This document shows, in pieces, positions 1 to 7,721 of a DNA stretch of 64,000 nt. This DNA is from Porphyromonadaceae bacterium W3.11 (GTDB lineage Bacteria > Bacteroidota > Bacteroidia > Bacteroidales > Porphyromonadaceae): contig JAUISX010000001.1 in the NCBI GenBank assembly GCA_030434245.1, forward strand, positions 62,001 to 126,000, in the 5' to 3' direction. Made by a program: the position numbers and the translations under genes. Under the pieces are notes generated by a model. That model did no database searches. It was not told where the DNA came from and saw only the letters and a list, made by a program, of their open reading frames with translations. The first letter of the stretch is position 1, and each line of letters starts with the position of its first letter.

Positions 1-41
1 TCCCAATTCTTCCAGGAGACCATGCCTGGTCCATCTCCTCT

Positions 42-1577
42 TTATTCGTCTTCATTTTTATTACTCTGCTTTACCTCGGGCTTCATTTGTGGGAATAATA
101 GGACCTCCTGAATGCTCTCCTGTCCTGTAAGAAGCATTACGAAACGATCCATCCCAATACCCATACCACTTGTAGGTGGCATACCATACTCAAGAGCTCT
201 GACGAAGTCTTGGTCTATAAACATAGCTTCATCATCACCTTTCTCGGAGAGTCTCACCTGCTCTTGGAAACGCTCTAATTGATCTATAGGATCATTAAGC
301 TCAGAATATGCATTCAGCAATTCCTTGCCATTGACCATCAATTCAAAACGCTCTGTAATACCAGGCTCCACTCTGTGCATCTTAGTTAGCGGAGACATCT
401 CAACAGGGTAGTCAATGATGTAGGTAGGCTGGATATAGTTCTTTTCACACTTTTCACCGAATATTTCATCTATCAGCTTACCTTTCCCCATGGTCTTGTC
501 CACAGGTATATCCATCTTTTTACAAGCCTCAAATAGCTCTTCTTCGCTCTTGCCGTAGATATCAAAGCCAGTGTACTCTAGGATGGCATCTCTCATCGTT
601 ACTCTAGGGTAAGGAGCCTTGAAGTCTATTTCAGTATTACCAATCTTTGTTTTAGTAGAGCCATTAACCTCAATAGCAACATACTCAAGCATTTGCTCTG
701 TCATCTCCATCATCCACTTATAGTCTGTGTAGGCCACATAAACTTCCATGGCTGTGAATTCAGGATTATGAGTTCGGTCCATACCTTCATTTCTGAAGTT
801 TTTGCTAAACTCATACACGCCATCAAAACCGCCCACAATAAGCCTTTTAAGGTAGAGCTCATTTGCGATTCTTAAATATAAAGGAATATCCAGTGCATTG
901 TGATGAGTGATAAATGGTCTCGCTGCTGCACCGCCAGGAATACCCTGAAGAATAGGAGTCTCTACCTCTAGATAACCACGATTATCAAGGAAGTCTCTCA
1001 TTGCCTTGAAGGTCTTAGTCCTTTTCTTGAAAATCTCACGTTTCTCAGGATTAACTACAAGGTCCACATATCTCATCCTATATCTCTGCTCAGGATCAGT
1101 AAACGCATCATATGCGACACCATCCTTCATCTTAACAATAGGAAGAGGACGAAGTGACTTCGTAAGTATAGTCAATTCCTGAACGTGAATAGATATTTCT
1201 CCCATCTTTGTGCGGAAGACAAACCCCTTGACACCGATAATGTCACCAATATCCAGAAGTTTCTTAAAGACTGTATTGTACAGTGTTTTATCCTCTCCTG
1301 GTGCTATATCATCTCTAGTGACATATAGCTGGATTCTCCCGGTGGTATCCTGCAATTCACAGAATGCAGCTTTTCCCATGATTCGACGTGTCATGATACG
1401 GCCTGCCACAGTCACTTCCCTCTGTGGAGCATCGTCCTCAAAGGTCTTTTTAATTTCTTCTGCGTGTGCGGTTACCTTATATTCTGCTGCAGGATATGGA
1501 TTTATCCCCAGTTCTCTTAGTTTATTTAAACTCTCTCGACGAAGTAATTCCTGTTCGCTTAGTACTCTGGTACTCAT
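42..1577 (-). CDS. lysS: Lysyl-tRNA synthetase, class II
   Basis: Charges tRNA-Lys with lysine in the cytoplasm using ATP. The 511-residue length is normal for bacterial class II LysRS. An N-terminal OB-fold anticodon-binding domain (about residues 55-150, with [16 protein letters not shown]) is followed by the class II catalytic core: motif 2 with [14 protein letters not shown] near residue 260 and motif 3 with [13 protein letters not shown] near the C terminus. The ATG at 1577 starts [10 protein letters not shown], a usual LysRS start. It stands alone; a TAnnTTTG box lies about 80 bp upstream. Assignment is secure. Confidence 0.97.
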   Translation of the reverse strand: MSTRVLSEQELLRRESLNKLRELGINPYPAAEYKVTAHAEEIKKTFEDDAPQREVTVAGRIMTRRIMGKAAFCELQDTTGRIQLYVTRDDIAPGEDKTLYNTVFKKLLDIGDIIGVKGFVFRTKMGEISIHVQELTILTKSLRPLPIVKMKDGVAYDAFTDPEQRYRMRYVDLVVNPEKREIFKKRTKTFKAMRDFLDNRGYLEVETPILQGIPGGAAARPFITHHNALDIPLYLRIANELYLKRLIVGGFDGVYEFSKNFRNEGMDRTHNPEFTAMEVYVAYTDYKWMMEMTEQMLEYVAIEVNGSTKTKIGNTEIDFKAPYPRVTMRDAILEYTGFDIYGKSEEELFEACKKMDIPVDKTMGKGKLIDEIFGEKCEKNYIQPTYIIDYPVEMSPLTKMHRVEPGITERFELMVNGKELLNAYSELNDPIDQLERFQEQVRLSEKGDDEAMFIDQDFVRALEYGMPPTSGMGIGMDRFVMLLTGQESIQEVLLFPQMKPEVKQSNKNEDE

Positions 1578-1657
1578 TCTTTTTTATCAAAATATTGTAA
1601 GTATGCCCAAAAGGGGAGGCATCCAAGTCTATTGAATACTCCCAAAATATCTTTGTA

Positions 1658-1665
1658 CAAACTTA
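1658..1665 (-). promoter_or_regulatory. Candidate -7 promoter box of lysS
   Basis: The minus strand reads TAAGTTTG, matching the Bacteroidetes TAnnTTTG box, about 80 nt upstream of the lysS start. No clear TTTG is seen at the -33 position, so support is partial. Confidence 0.4.
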
Positions 1666-1834
1666 CCAAAAAAAGGGGAGTTAATTCCCTGAATAGACGA
1701 CAGGCGAACCATACTCTGGATTTTTTGAAAGAAATAGGGTGATGTTTTTAAATTTTCATCAATAATCCTTCTTTAATATATGAATGTTGGGAGAGCAGTT
1801 CCCTACGTATAATGTGTGGGTATGTGTAGCATGA

Positions 1835-1900
1835 TAGTCTCCTATAAGAACAATTTTTTTTCCTATAGGAGACTTTTCGTTTTCTTACAACTATTTTTCC
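1835..1900 (-). repeat. Dispersed palindromic intergenic element, copy A
   Basis: Contains AGTCTCCTATA and its inverse TATAGGAGACT around a 17-nt loop. Read on the minus strand it aligns with the other three copies: AAAATAGTTGTAAGAAAACG, then AAAAGTCTCCTATAGGA. It is the most diverged copy. Function unknown. Confidence 0.6.
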
Positions 1901-2073
1901 TCCAAACTATTAGCTTTAAACATAGATACCTCCTATTAAGATCGACGTACTTTGCCTATCCGTTGTTTTTAATGTAGGGAGCACATGAGGGATTCTTTTA
2001 CCTAAGGTTATAATATTTCTACTTTAATAGGTTCATATGGCTCTCTACTTCGAAGGAAAACATCATCTAAGAA

Positions 2074-2109
2074 GAGAGCGTTAAAGCCAAAGATGACTTC
2101 AACGCTCTC
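2074..2109 (-). terminator. Terminator-like hairpin after the C10 protease
   Basis: GAGAGCGTT at 2074-2082 pairs with AACGCTCTC at 2101-2109. The stem extends through GAAG/CTTT to about 13 bp with a short loop. It lies 34 bp past the stop codon on the minus strand. The trailing T tract is weak. Confidence 0.6.
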
Positions 2110-2142
2110 CTAAGAAATAAATCTTTTATATTACGATTGACT

Positions 2143-4413
2143 TTACTGGATATAGAGTGAGTAATCCTCTACTTCGCCATAATCAAAGATTTCATTAGAA
2201 GTAGGATAGCCGTCATTCATCTTCATAGAGACTCTGACTCTATAGAATCCTTCATCCATCTGGAATGGCAAGCTAAACCAGCCACTAACATATTGCCATC
2301 CATATTTACTGACAACTTGTTCGTTGGACTCAAAATACCCATTGCGGTTATAGTCAATCCATACTCTCCAATAGCACCAATAACCTTGTGAGGTACCGAA
2401 GCCAGGAGTTAACTTATAGGTAATCGAACTACCAGAAGATGACTTGATGTAATATTTGGATTTTGCAGAGTAGTTACTATACTTATCTCCAGAATTAGAC
2501 TCATTAGTCATACTACCTAGTTGAACAGATTTAATATATCCATAATGTGAATCTAAGGCATACGACTCTGGGTATTTAATTGGATCGGGAGTAGGATCCA
2601 CAGGATTTGGAGTCGGATCTACTGGATCAGGTGTAGGATCAATAGGATCAGGAGTAGGGGAAGGTTCGCGATTTGTAAAAAGAATAGGGTAATCCTCGAC
2701 CTCACCATGATCAAAAGTTTCACAAACGCTTGGATAACTACCCCACTTCATGGAGACTCTCATTCGAGTGGCCTCCTTTGTGGTATTGTTAGGGATGGAT
2801 ATCTTTTTAGTGACCGCTTGGTTGGCACTGTTGGTTATAAATTCAAGTGCCATCTCGTCTTGTGAGAATTGCTTGTCTCCATCAAGGTCAATCCACACTC
2901 TCCAATACTCGTAGTAGCTTCCCGCTGTAGATCCAGGTACTACGGTAAAGTCATATGTATTACCATTCTTTAGATATACTTTCTGGTCTTCGAAGTAGTT
3001 GTACCCTCCAGCATTGCTATACGTTTTATTATCTACATTAGAAAATTTAACCCTACCGATAAAAGTGCTCTTGGCATAACGACCTGATGATTCGCAGTAA
3101 TTATTATCAGGATCAGGTGTAGGATTAGGCTCTGGATCTGGTGTAGGATCAGGTTGATTAGCTGGCTGAATACCAATAACGATATCTTGTCCGTAATTGA
3201 AGCCACCTGATCCACCACCTGTACCTAAGCTACCTGGATTCAGTGCGTGGAGAAGGAAGTAACCATTACTCATACCTCCCCATCCCCAATTGATGTGGAA
3301 ATAACCATTGTTATATCCATCACAAACAAAAGAGTGGCCACCACCACTGCCAGAACCAGCATACTGAACTGGACGACCATTAGCTAACTCTTGATAAACA
3401 ATGCTTTCCCACTGTGATGTATTATAATTACTTCTGTATATATCTTGTACCGTATTCTTGTAATAATAGTGCTTAACCAAAAGATCGGGTACGTAGTATT
3501 GCCATGTGCCGCTACCACTTCTACTAAACATCATATTCAATCCTACCGCAACATCATAACAGAATAGTGCTACATCGTCATTACGTCCTCTAAGTGTGTA
3601 CGCTGGCATATTATCCCAATTGAGTCTATGTTCAAAATTTGCAACCTGTCCATCGTGGGTAGAGCGGTGTGAACCAGTACCATAATCAGGGTATTCCCAG
3701 TACTTCATAATCTGGCAGGTGGCTGTTGCGACACATCCCACTGGAGTGCCTGAAGGGCAGTATGCGTTATAGTAAGGGGATTGATTCCAATTAATATTTC
3801 CCAGCAATGGGGAGATACTCCGATAGGCTCTGGTAGTCTGTGTCGTTACCGAGCCGCGAAGTGCCGACTCTCTATTGAGCTTGAGGTTTTCATCAACGAC
3901 GGTATTAAGTCTGATGGAGTCAATACAACTAGCATAAGCCCCTAGGAAACTAATGACATTTGAGGATTCATTAGGATACTTTTCAGCATATTCTTGGGTA
4001 AAGAAATTACCTTCGTCAGAATATGCTAAAATAGGAATAGTTGCATCCCATGCTGACACAATGATGTATCCTTCCTCACCGATGTTAAATACATAATATG
4101 CTGGTAATTGAGATGACTTATCATTGGAATTAGTGGATCTTAATGTCACACTTGAAGTGGGCTCTTGAAAAGCGAGTGAAAGAGAAGCATCTTTCATTGA
4201 CCTAAGATCTGAATCAATTGCCTCATTCTCTTGGAGAAATATATAGGCCAAAGCCTTTGCTTCTTCGACAGTTAGATGCTTTGATGCCTCTGAAGAACTT
4301 TTAGCTTCCTCTGGGGTCCTAACATCCTCAGGCGTACATGAAATGACAAGAAAGATGGTTAGTAAACCAGCTATAAATGCCAAGAATAGTTTTAGTTTTG
4401 ATGTCTGTTTCAT
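2143..4413 (-). CDS. C10 family cysteine protease lipoprotein with two GEVED domains
   Basis: A streptopain/PrtT-type papain-like protease, predicted to be surface or periplasmic. Residues 1-26 are a lipoprotein signal with lipobox LVISC (Cys26). An inhibitory propeptide occupies about 40-190. The catalytic domain runs about 195-420, with nucleophile Cys227 in GTPVGCVATATCQIMKYW and His360 in SGGGHSFVCDGY, followed by the family's NWGWGG. After a Pro-Thr-Asp linker come two GEVED-type domains (about 435-580 and 620-756), each ending GEVEDYP or GEVEDYS and separated by a second TPDP-rich linker. GEVED modules usually decorate secreted Bacteroidetes proteins. It is the distal gene of the duplicated unit; its first ~415 residues are almost identical to its neighbour at 4603-5862, which lacks the tail. 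Confidence 0.93.
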   Translation of the reverse strand: MKQTSKLKLFLAFIAGLLTIFLVISCTPEDVRTPEEAKSSSEASKHLTVEEAKALAYIFLQENEAIDSDLRSMKDASLSLAFQEPTSSVTLRSTNSNDKSSQLPAYYVFNIGEEGYIIVSAWDATIPILAYSDEGNFFTQEYAEKYPNESSNVISFLGAYASCIDSIRLNTVVDENLKLNRESALRGSVTTQTTRAYRSISPLLGNINWNQSPYYNAYCPSGTPVGCVATATCQIMKYWEYPDYGTGSHRSTHDGQVANFEHRLNWDNMPAYTLRGRNDDVALFCYDVAVGLNMMFSRSGSGTWQYYVPDLLVKHYYYKNTVQDIYRSNYNTSQWESIVYQELANGRPVQYAGSGSGGGHSFVCDGYNNGYFHINWGWGGMSNGYFLLHALNPGSLGTGGGSGGFNYGQDIVIGIQPANQPDPTPDPEPNPTPDPDNNYCESSGRYAKSTFIGRVKFSNVDNKTYSNAGGYNYFEDQKVYLKNGNTYDFTVVPGSTAGSYYEYWRVWIDLDGDKQFSQDEMALEFITNSANQAVTKKISIPNNTTKEATRMRVSMKWGSYPSVCETFDHGEVEDYPILFTNREPSPTPDPIDPTPDPVDPTPNPVDPTPDPIKYPESYALDSHYGYIKSVQLGSMTNESNSGDKYSNYSAKSKYYIKSSSGSSITYKLTPGFGTSQGYWCYWRVWIDYNRNGYFESNEQVVSKYGWQYVSGWFSLPFQMDEGFYRVRVSMKMNDGYPTSNEIFDYGEVEDYSLYIQ

Positions 4414-4449
4414 AAGTCTTAAATTATAGAATAAATAAAGTGAAAGAAC

Positions 4450-4489
4450 AACACTGGGATAGGGGGGAGAGCCTCCTATCCACAGTGTT
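4450..4489 (-). terminator. Hairpin between the two C10 genes (duplicated copy)
   Basis: AACACTG at 4450-4456 pairs with CAGTGTT at 4483-4489, and GATAGG with CCTATC inside it. A near-identical hairpin lies at 5907-5945, so both copies came with the tandem duplication. It lies past the relic stop codon on the minus strand and probably ended the ancestral cytolysin-like transcript. Confidence 0.55.
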
Positions 4490-4507
4490 AGTTGTGTATT
4501 TACTAAA

Positions 4508-4572
4508 AGTTAAGGGACTTATTAGTAACTATATTTGTTACCTACTTTCTTAACACCCTTAGACTCAAGCGT
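4508..4572 (-). pseudogene. Duplicated 3' end of the cytolysin-like gene
   Basis: This stretch nearly repeats the 3' end of the gene at 5978-7699 (positions 5970-6026). It encodes LESKGVKKVGNKYSY followed by a stop. It lies downstream of the C10 gene at 4603-5862 and is in the same frame, so reading through that gene's TAA would add about a dozen residues and then this tail. It marks the junction of a tandem duplication covering one C10 gene plus the end of the upstream gene. Confidence 0.8.
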
Positions 4573-4602
4573 AAAATCAGGCTCCGTAGAGTAAGCATCA
4601 AG

Positions 4603-5862
4603 TTAATAAGCTGGCTGAATGCCAATAACAATGTCTTGTCCATAATTGAAGCCACCAGATCCACCACCTGTACCTAGGTTACCTGGATTCAGTGCGTGGA
4701 GTAGGAAGTAACCATTACTCATACCTCCCCATCCCCAATTGATGTGGAAATAACCATTATTATATCCATCACAAACAAAAGAGTGACCACCGCCACTGCC
4801 AGAACCAGCGTACTGAACTGGACGACCATTAGCTAACTCTTGATAAACAATGCTTTCCCACTGTGATGTATTATAATTACGTCTGTATATATCTTGTACC
4901 GTATTTTTGTAGTAATAGTGCTTTACGAGCAGGTCTGGTACATAATATTGATATGTGCCACTACCATTTCTATCAAACTGCATATTCAATCCTACCGCAA
5001 CATCATAACAGAATAGAGCTACATCATCATTACGTCCTCTAAGTGTGTATGCTGGCATATTATCCCAATTGAGTCTGTGTTCAAAATTTGCAACCTGTCC
5101 ATCGTGGGTAGAGCGGTGTGAACCAGTACCATAATCAGGGTATTCCCAGTACTTCATAATCTGGCAGGTTGCTGTTGCGACACAACCCACTGGCGTGCCT
5201 GAAGGGCAGTATGCATTATAGTAAGGGGATTGGTTCCAATTAATATTTCCCAGCAATGGGGAAATACTCCGATAGGCTCTGGTAGTCTGTGTCGTTACCG
5301 AGCCGCGAAGTGCCGACTCTCTATTGAGTTTGAGGTTTTCATCAACGACGGTATTAAGTCTGATGGAGTCAATACAACTAGCATAAGCCCCTAGGAAACT
5401 AATGACATTTGAGGATTCATTAGGATACTTTTCGGCATACTCTTGGGTAAAGAAATTACCTTCGTCAGAATATCCTAAAATAGGAATAGTTGCATCCCAT
5501 GCCGAGACAATGATATACCCTTCATCTCCTATATTAAACACATAATAAGCGGGCAATTGAGATGACCTGTCATTGGAATTGGTAGATCTTAATGTCACAC
5601 TTGAAGTTGGCTCTTGAAAAGCAAGTGACAGAGAGGTCTCTTTCATTGACCTAAGATCTGAATCAATGGCCTCATTCTCTTGGAGAAATATATAGGCCAA
5701 ATCTTTTGCTTCTTCGACAGTTAGATGCTTTGATGCCTCTGAAGAACTTTTAGCTTCCTCTGGGGTCCTAACATTTTTGGACGTACATGAGCTGACAAGA
5801 AAGATGGTTAGTAAACCAGCTATAAATGCCAAGAATAGCTTTAGTTTTGATGTCTGTTTCAT
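4603..5862 (-). CDS. C10 family cysteine protease lipoprotein, short paralogue
   Basis: A second streptopain-type protease (419 residues), almost identical to residues 1-415 of the protein at 2143-4413. It has a lipoprotein signal (lipobox LVSSC), propeptide, nucleophile Cys in GTPVGCVATATC and His in SGGGHSFVCDGY. It stops right after the catalytic domain (GIQPAY), with no linker or GEVED domains. The ATG at 5862 (MKQTSKLK) is chosen because the paralogue starts there; an ATG 33 bp upstream would spoil the signal peptide. The clearest cluster of differences is near the middle of the catalytic domain (MQFDRNGSGTY versus MMFSRSGSGTW). It follows the cytolysin-like genes on the same strand. Confidence 0.92.
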   Translation of the reverse strand: MKQTSKLKLFLAFIAGLLTIFLVSSCTSKNVRTPEEAKSSSEASKHLTVEEAKDLAYIFLQENEAIDSDLRSMKETSLSLAFQEPTSSVTLRSTNSNDRSSQLPAYYVFNIGDEGYIIVSAWDATIPILGYSDEGNFFTQEYAEKYPNESSNVISFLGAYASCIDSIRLNTVVDENLKLNRESALRGSVTTQTTRAYRSISPLLGNINWNQSPYYNAYCPSGTPVGCVATATCQIMKYWEYPDYGTGSHRSTHDGQVANFEHRLNWDNMPAYTLRGRNDDVALFCYDVAVGLNMQFDRNGSGTYQYYVPDLLVKHYYYKNTVQDIYRRNYNTSQWESIVYQELANGRPVQYAGSGSGGGHSFVCDGYNNGYFHINWGWGGMSNGYFLLHALNPGNLGTGGGSGGFNYGQDIVIGIQPAY

Positions 5863-5906
5863 AAGTTTTTTTAATGTAAAATTATAAAATAACAAAGCGA
5901 GAGAAC

Positions 5907-5945
5907 AACACTGGGATAGGGGGAGATCCTCCTATCCACAGTGTT
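5907..5945 (-). terminator. Hairpin after the cytolysin-like genes
   Basis: AACACTG at 5907-5913 pairs with CAGTGTT at 5939-5945, with GATAGG/CCTATC inside. It lies about 33 bp past the stop codon of the gene at 5978-7699 and before the C10 gene. The short T tract is only moderate, so it may be a partial terminator. Confidence 0.55.
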
Positions 5946-5977
5946 AGTTATGTATTTACTGATAGTTAAGGGACTTA

Positions 5978-7699
5978 TTAGTAACTATATTTGTTACCTA
6001 CTTTCTTAACACCCTTAGACTCAAGTGTAGGTTGGAAAATAATATTGGCTTCATACTCAAGGTTGTTGTAAGTTTTTCTTTTAGTATAAACATTCATTGA
6101 GCCCTTGAGTGAGCCAAAAATAAGGTCACGAATGGTCAGATCCAAACTTGTACTACCAAGGTCGTCCAGTTTCACACGACCATTGATATCGGAGTTATAA
6201 AAAGCAGCGTCAACAGTAACTTTTATAGCTAAAAACTCTTTCATAGTCATGCCAGAAGGGCGTTTGATGACTAATTCTGTAACAGGTTCGTTAGCTAGGC
6301 TGGCAATTGTCTCACCATCTTCTATGCGGATGTAATCACTCATACTCTTACTAAACATAGTTTGCCATTTAGCTCCTGGAAGATCCGCTTTCATATTAAC
6401 TTCACCATATAAGCAGATTGGTTTTCTTGGACCTGACTTAGCACGAGCAGATTCAGGCTGAAGACTAATCTTAATCTCATCCATATCAGGAATAAAGTAA
6501 CTCTCGTTTAATACATAATCACTAGTTAACACTACTCTAGCTACAGAATTGTCATTTACATAGCGAAGAGTGTAAGCGATTGGTTTTGCAGAGAATGGAG
6601 AGAGCGGTGCGGCTAGTGCTTTTTTAAAACCTTCCCAACCATTTGATAGACCTTGTCCGTGTTCCTGACTTGTACCACCTATGAGATAACTCTTGCTCAC
6701 TGAGGCGTCTAAAATCTCTTTATACTTAGTAGAGAGATCAATGTCAATTTTCTCTTCTCCATTTGGGAAGTTCAGATTAAGGGCAGCCACAACTTCGTGA
6801 TACTCATGGTTACTAGAGATGACTGCATAACCTAGACGACCATAGAATACCTCACTAACGTAAACTGGCATTACACCATCCATATCCTCAACGTCTGCGG
6901 TCTTGAGGATAGAGTTTTTAGAATTCGGTACGTCAAGAGCTACGCTATATGCTTTTTGTACAGCTTTGACGAGGACGTGTGTCTTCATCTTTTCATGTTT
7001 TCCAGTAAGATTTAGCTTTGCTTTCAAGTCGTCAGAGTCGTAACCTATCCCAATTTGTATCCCAATTTCTTGAGAGTTTGATACCTCATTAACTTCAAAA
7101 GTAGTAGTTGCGGCAAGAGGTAGGGCAGGGATAGATCCCCAACCTTGCATAGTCCCATTATAGTCACTACTCTTAGGATCCACGACGTTTCTAACGTAGC
7201 TATCTCCGGGATTCTGAGGATAGAGCCCATTAGCTGACCATGTAATCATTCCTATAGTGCTCTTCAAATTCATAAACTTTCCATTGGTAATTGAACTACC
7301 GACGAAGACACTACCTGGATAGATTTGGTTACTGGATGGATTAAAAATACTCATCTGATCAAATGCAAATCCAGCATTATATACTTTCTTTTGATTGATA
7401 ATAACTCCATGGATATTATCATAAATAGCATCGATTACGGCAGTCCCATCTACTGGAGGCTCTATCGGGCTTAGTGGGGGAATGATAACGCCATCTTCAT
7501 CACCATTTGCACGAGTCATACCATCGGCTAATGGTAACGATAGCTTCGAAAAATCAGTGATTTCGTTGTCAGATTCTGTAACACTAGAATTATCAGAATC
7601 TCGAGGTTGTCCATCTGTATTACTGCATGCTCCAAAAAGCAGACTTAAGGACATAAAAACCAGAACAGCTTTAACGCTTGAAATAATGTTCTTTTTCAT
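5978..7699 (-). CDS. Cholesterol-dependent-cytolysin-superfamily lipoprotein, distal of a pair
   Basis: A 573-residue predicted pore-forming lipoprotein. The lipoprotein signal ends at lipobox LFGAC. The CDC core is recognisable along its length: NQIYPGSVFVGSSITNG near 125 (CDC NSDRIYPGA-like), YSVALDVPNSKN near 250 and PVYVSEVFYGRLGYAVISS near 280 (the CDC transmembrane-hairpin regions), the paired glycines LIGGTSQEHG near 341 (CDC VLGGDAQEH) and PIAYTLRYVNDNSVARVVLT (CDC PISYTSxFLKDNSVA). The C terminus lacks the Trp-rich undecapeptide, so cholesterol binding is unlikely. The ATG at 7699 is preferred because it directly precedes the signal peptide and leaves 22 bp to the upstream gene. It resembles the CDC-like (CDCL) toxins of Bacteroidetes; which subgroup it belongs to is inference. 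Confidence 0.85.
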   Translation of the reverse strand: MKKNIISSVKAVLVFMSLSLLFGACSNTDGQPRDSDNSSVTESDNEITDFSKLSLPLADGMTRANGDEDGVIIPPLSPIEPPVDGTAVIDAIYDNIHGVIINQKKVYNAGFAFDQMSIFNPSSNQIYPGSVFVGSSITNGKFMNLKSTIGMITWSANGLYPQNPGDSYVRNVVDPKSSDYNGTMQGWGSIPALPLAATTTFEVNEVSNSQEIGIQIGIGYDSDDLKAKLNLTGKHEKMKTHVLVKAVQKAYSVALDVPNSKNSILKTADVEDMDGVMPVYVSEVFYGRLGYAVISSNHEYHEVVAALNLNFPNGEEKIDIDLSTKYKEILDASVSKSYLIGGTSQEHGQGLSNGWEGFKKALAAPLSPFSAKPIAYTLRYVNDNSVARVVLTSDYVLNESYFIPDMDEIKISLQPESARAKSGPRKPICLYGEVNMKADLPGAKWQTMFSKSMSDYIRIEDGETIASLANEPVTELVIKRPSGMTMKEFLAIKVTVDAAFYNSDINGRVKLDDLGSTSLDLTIRDLIFGSLKGSMNVYTKRKTYNNLEYEANIIFQPTLESKGVKKVGNKYSY

Positions 7700-7721
7700 A
7701 ATTCTTTTGTTATTTATGTAG

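Larger units (their letters stand above)
1578..2142. other. Gene-free interval between lysS and the C10 protease
   Basis: No convincing coding sequence. It holds the lysS promoter box, one copy of the dispersed palindromic element (1835-1900) and the hairpin ending the C10 protease unit (2074-2109). Nothing else is recognised. Confidence 0.6.

Noticed and set aside
12-38. Short inverted repeats just past lysS (GACCA/TGGTC, GGAGA/TCTCC)
   Set aside because: Stems are short and overlapping, there is no T tract, and the window edge cuts the context.
2580-2660. Repeated DNA around TPDP codons, at first sight like a short tandem or CRISPR-like repeat
   Set aside because: It encodes the Pro-Thr-Asp linker of the C10 protease; unit length varies and there are no spacers.
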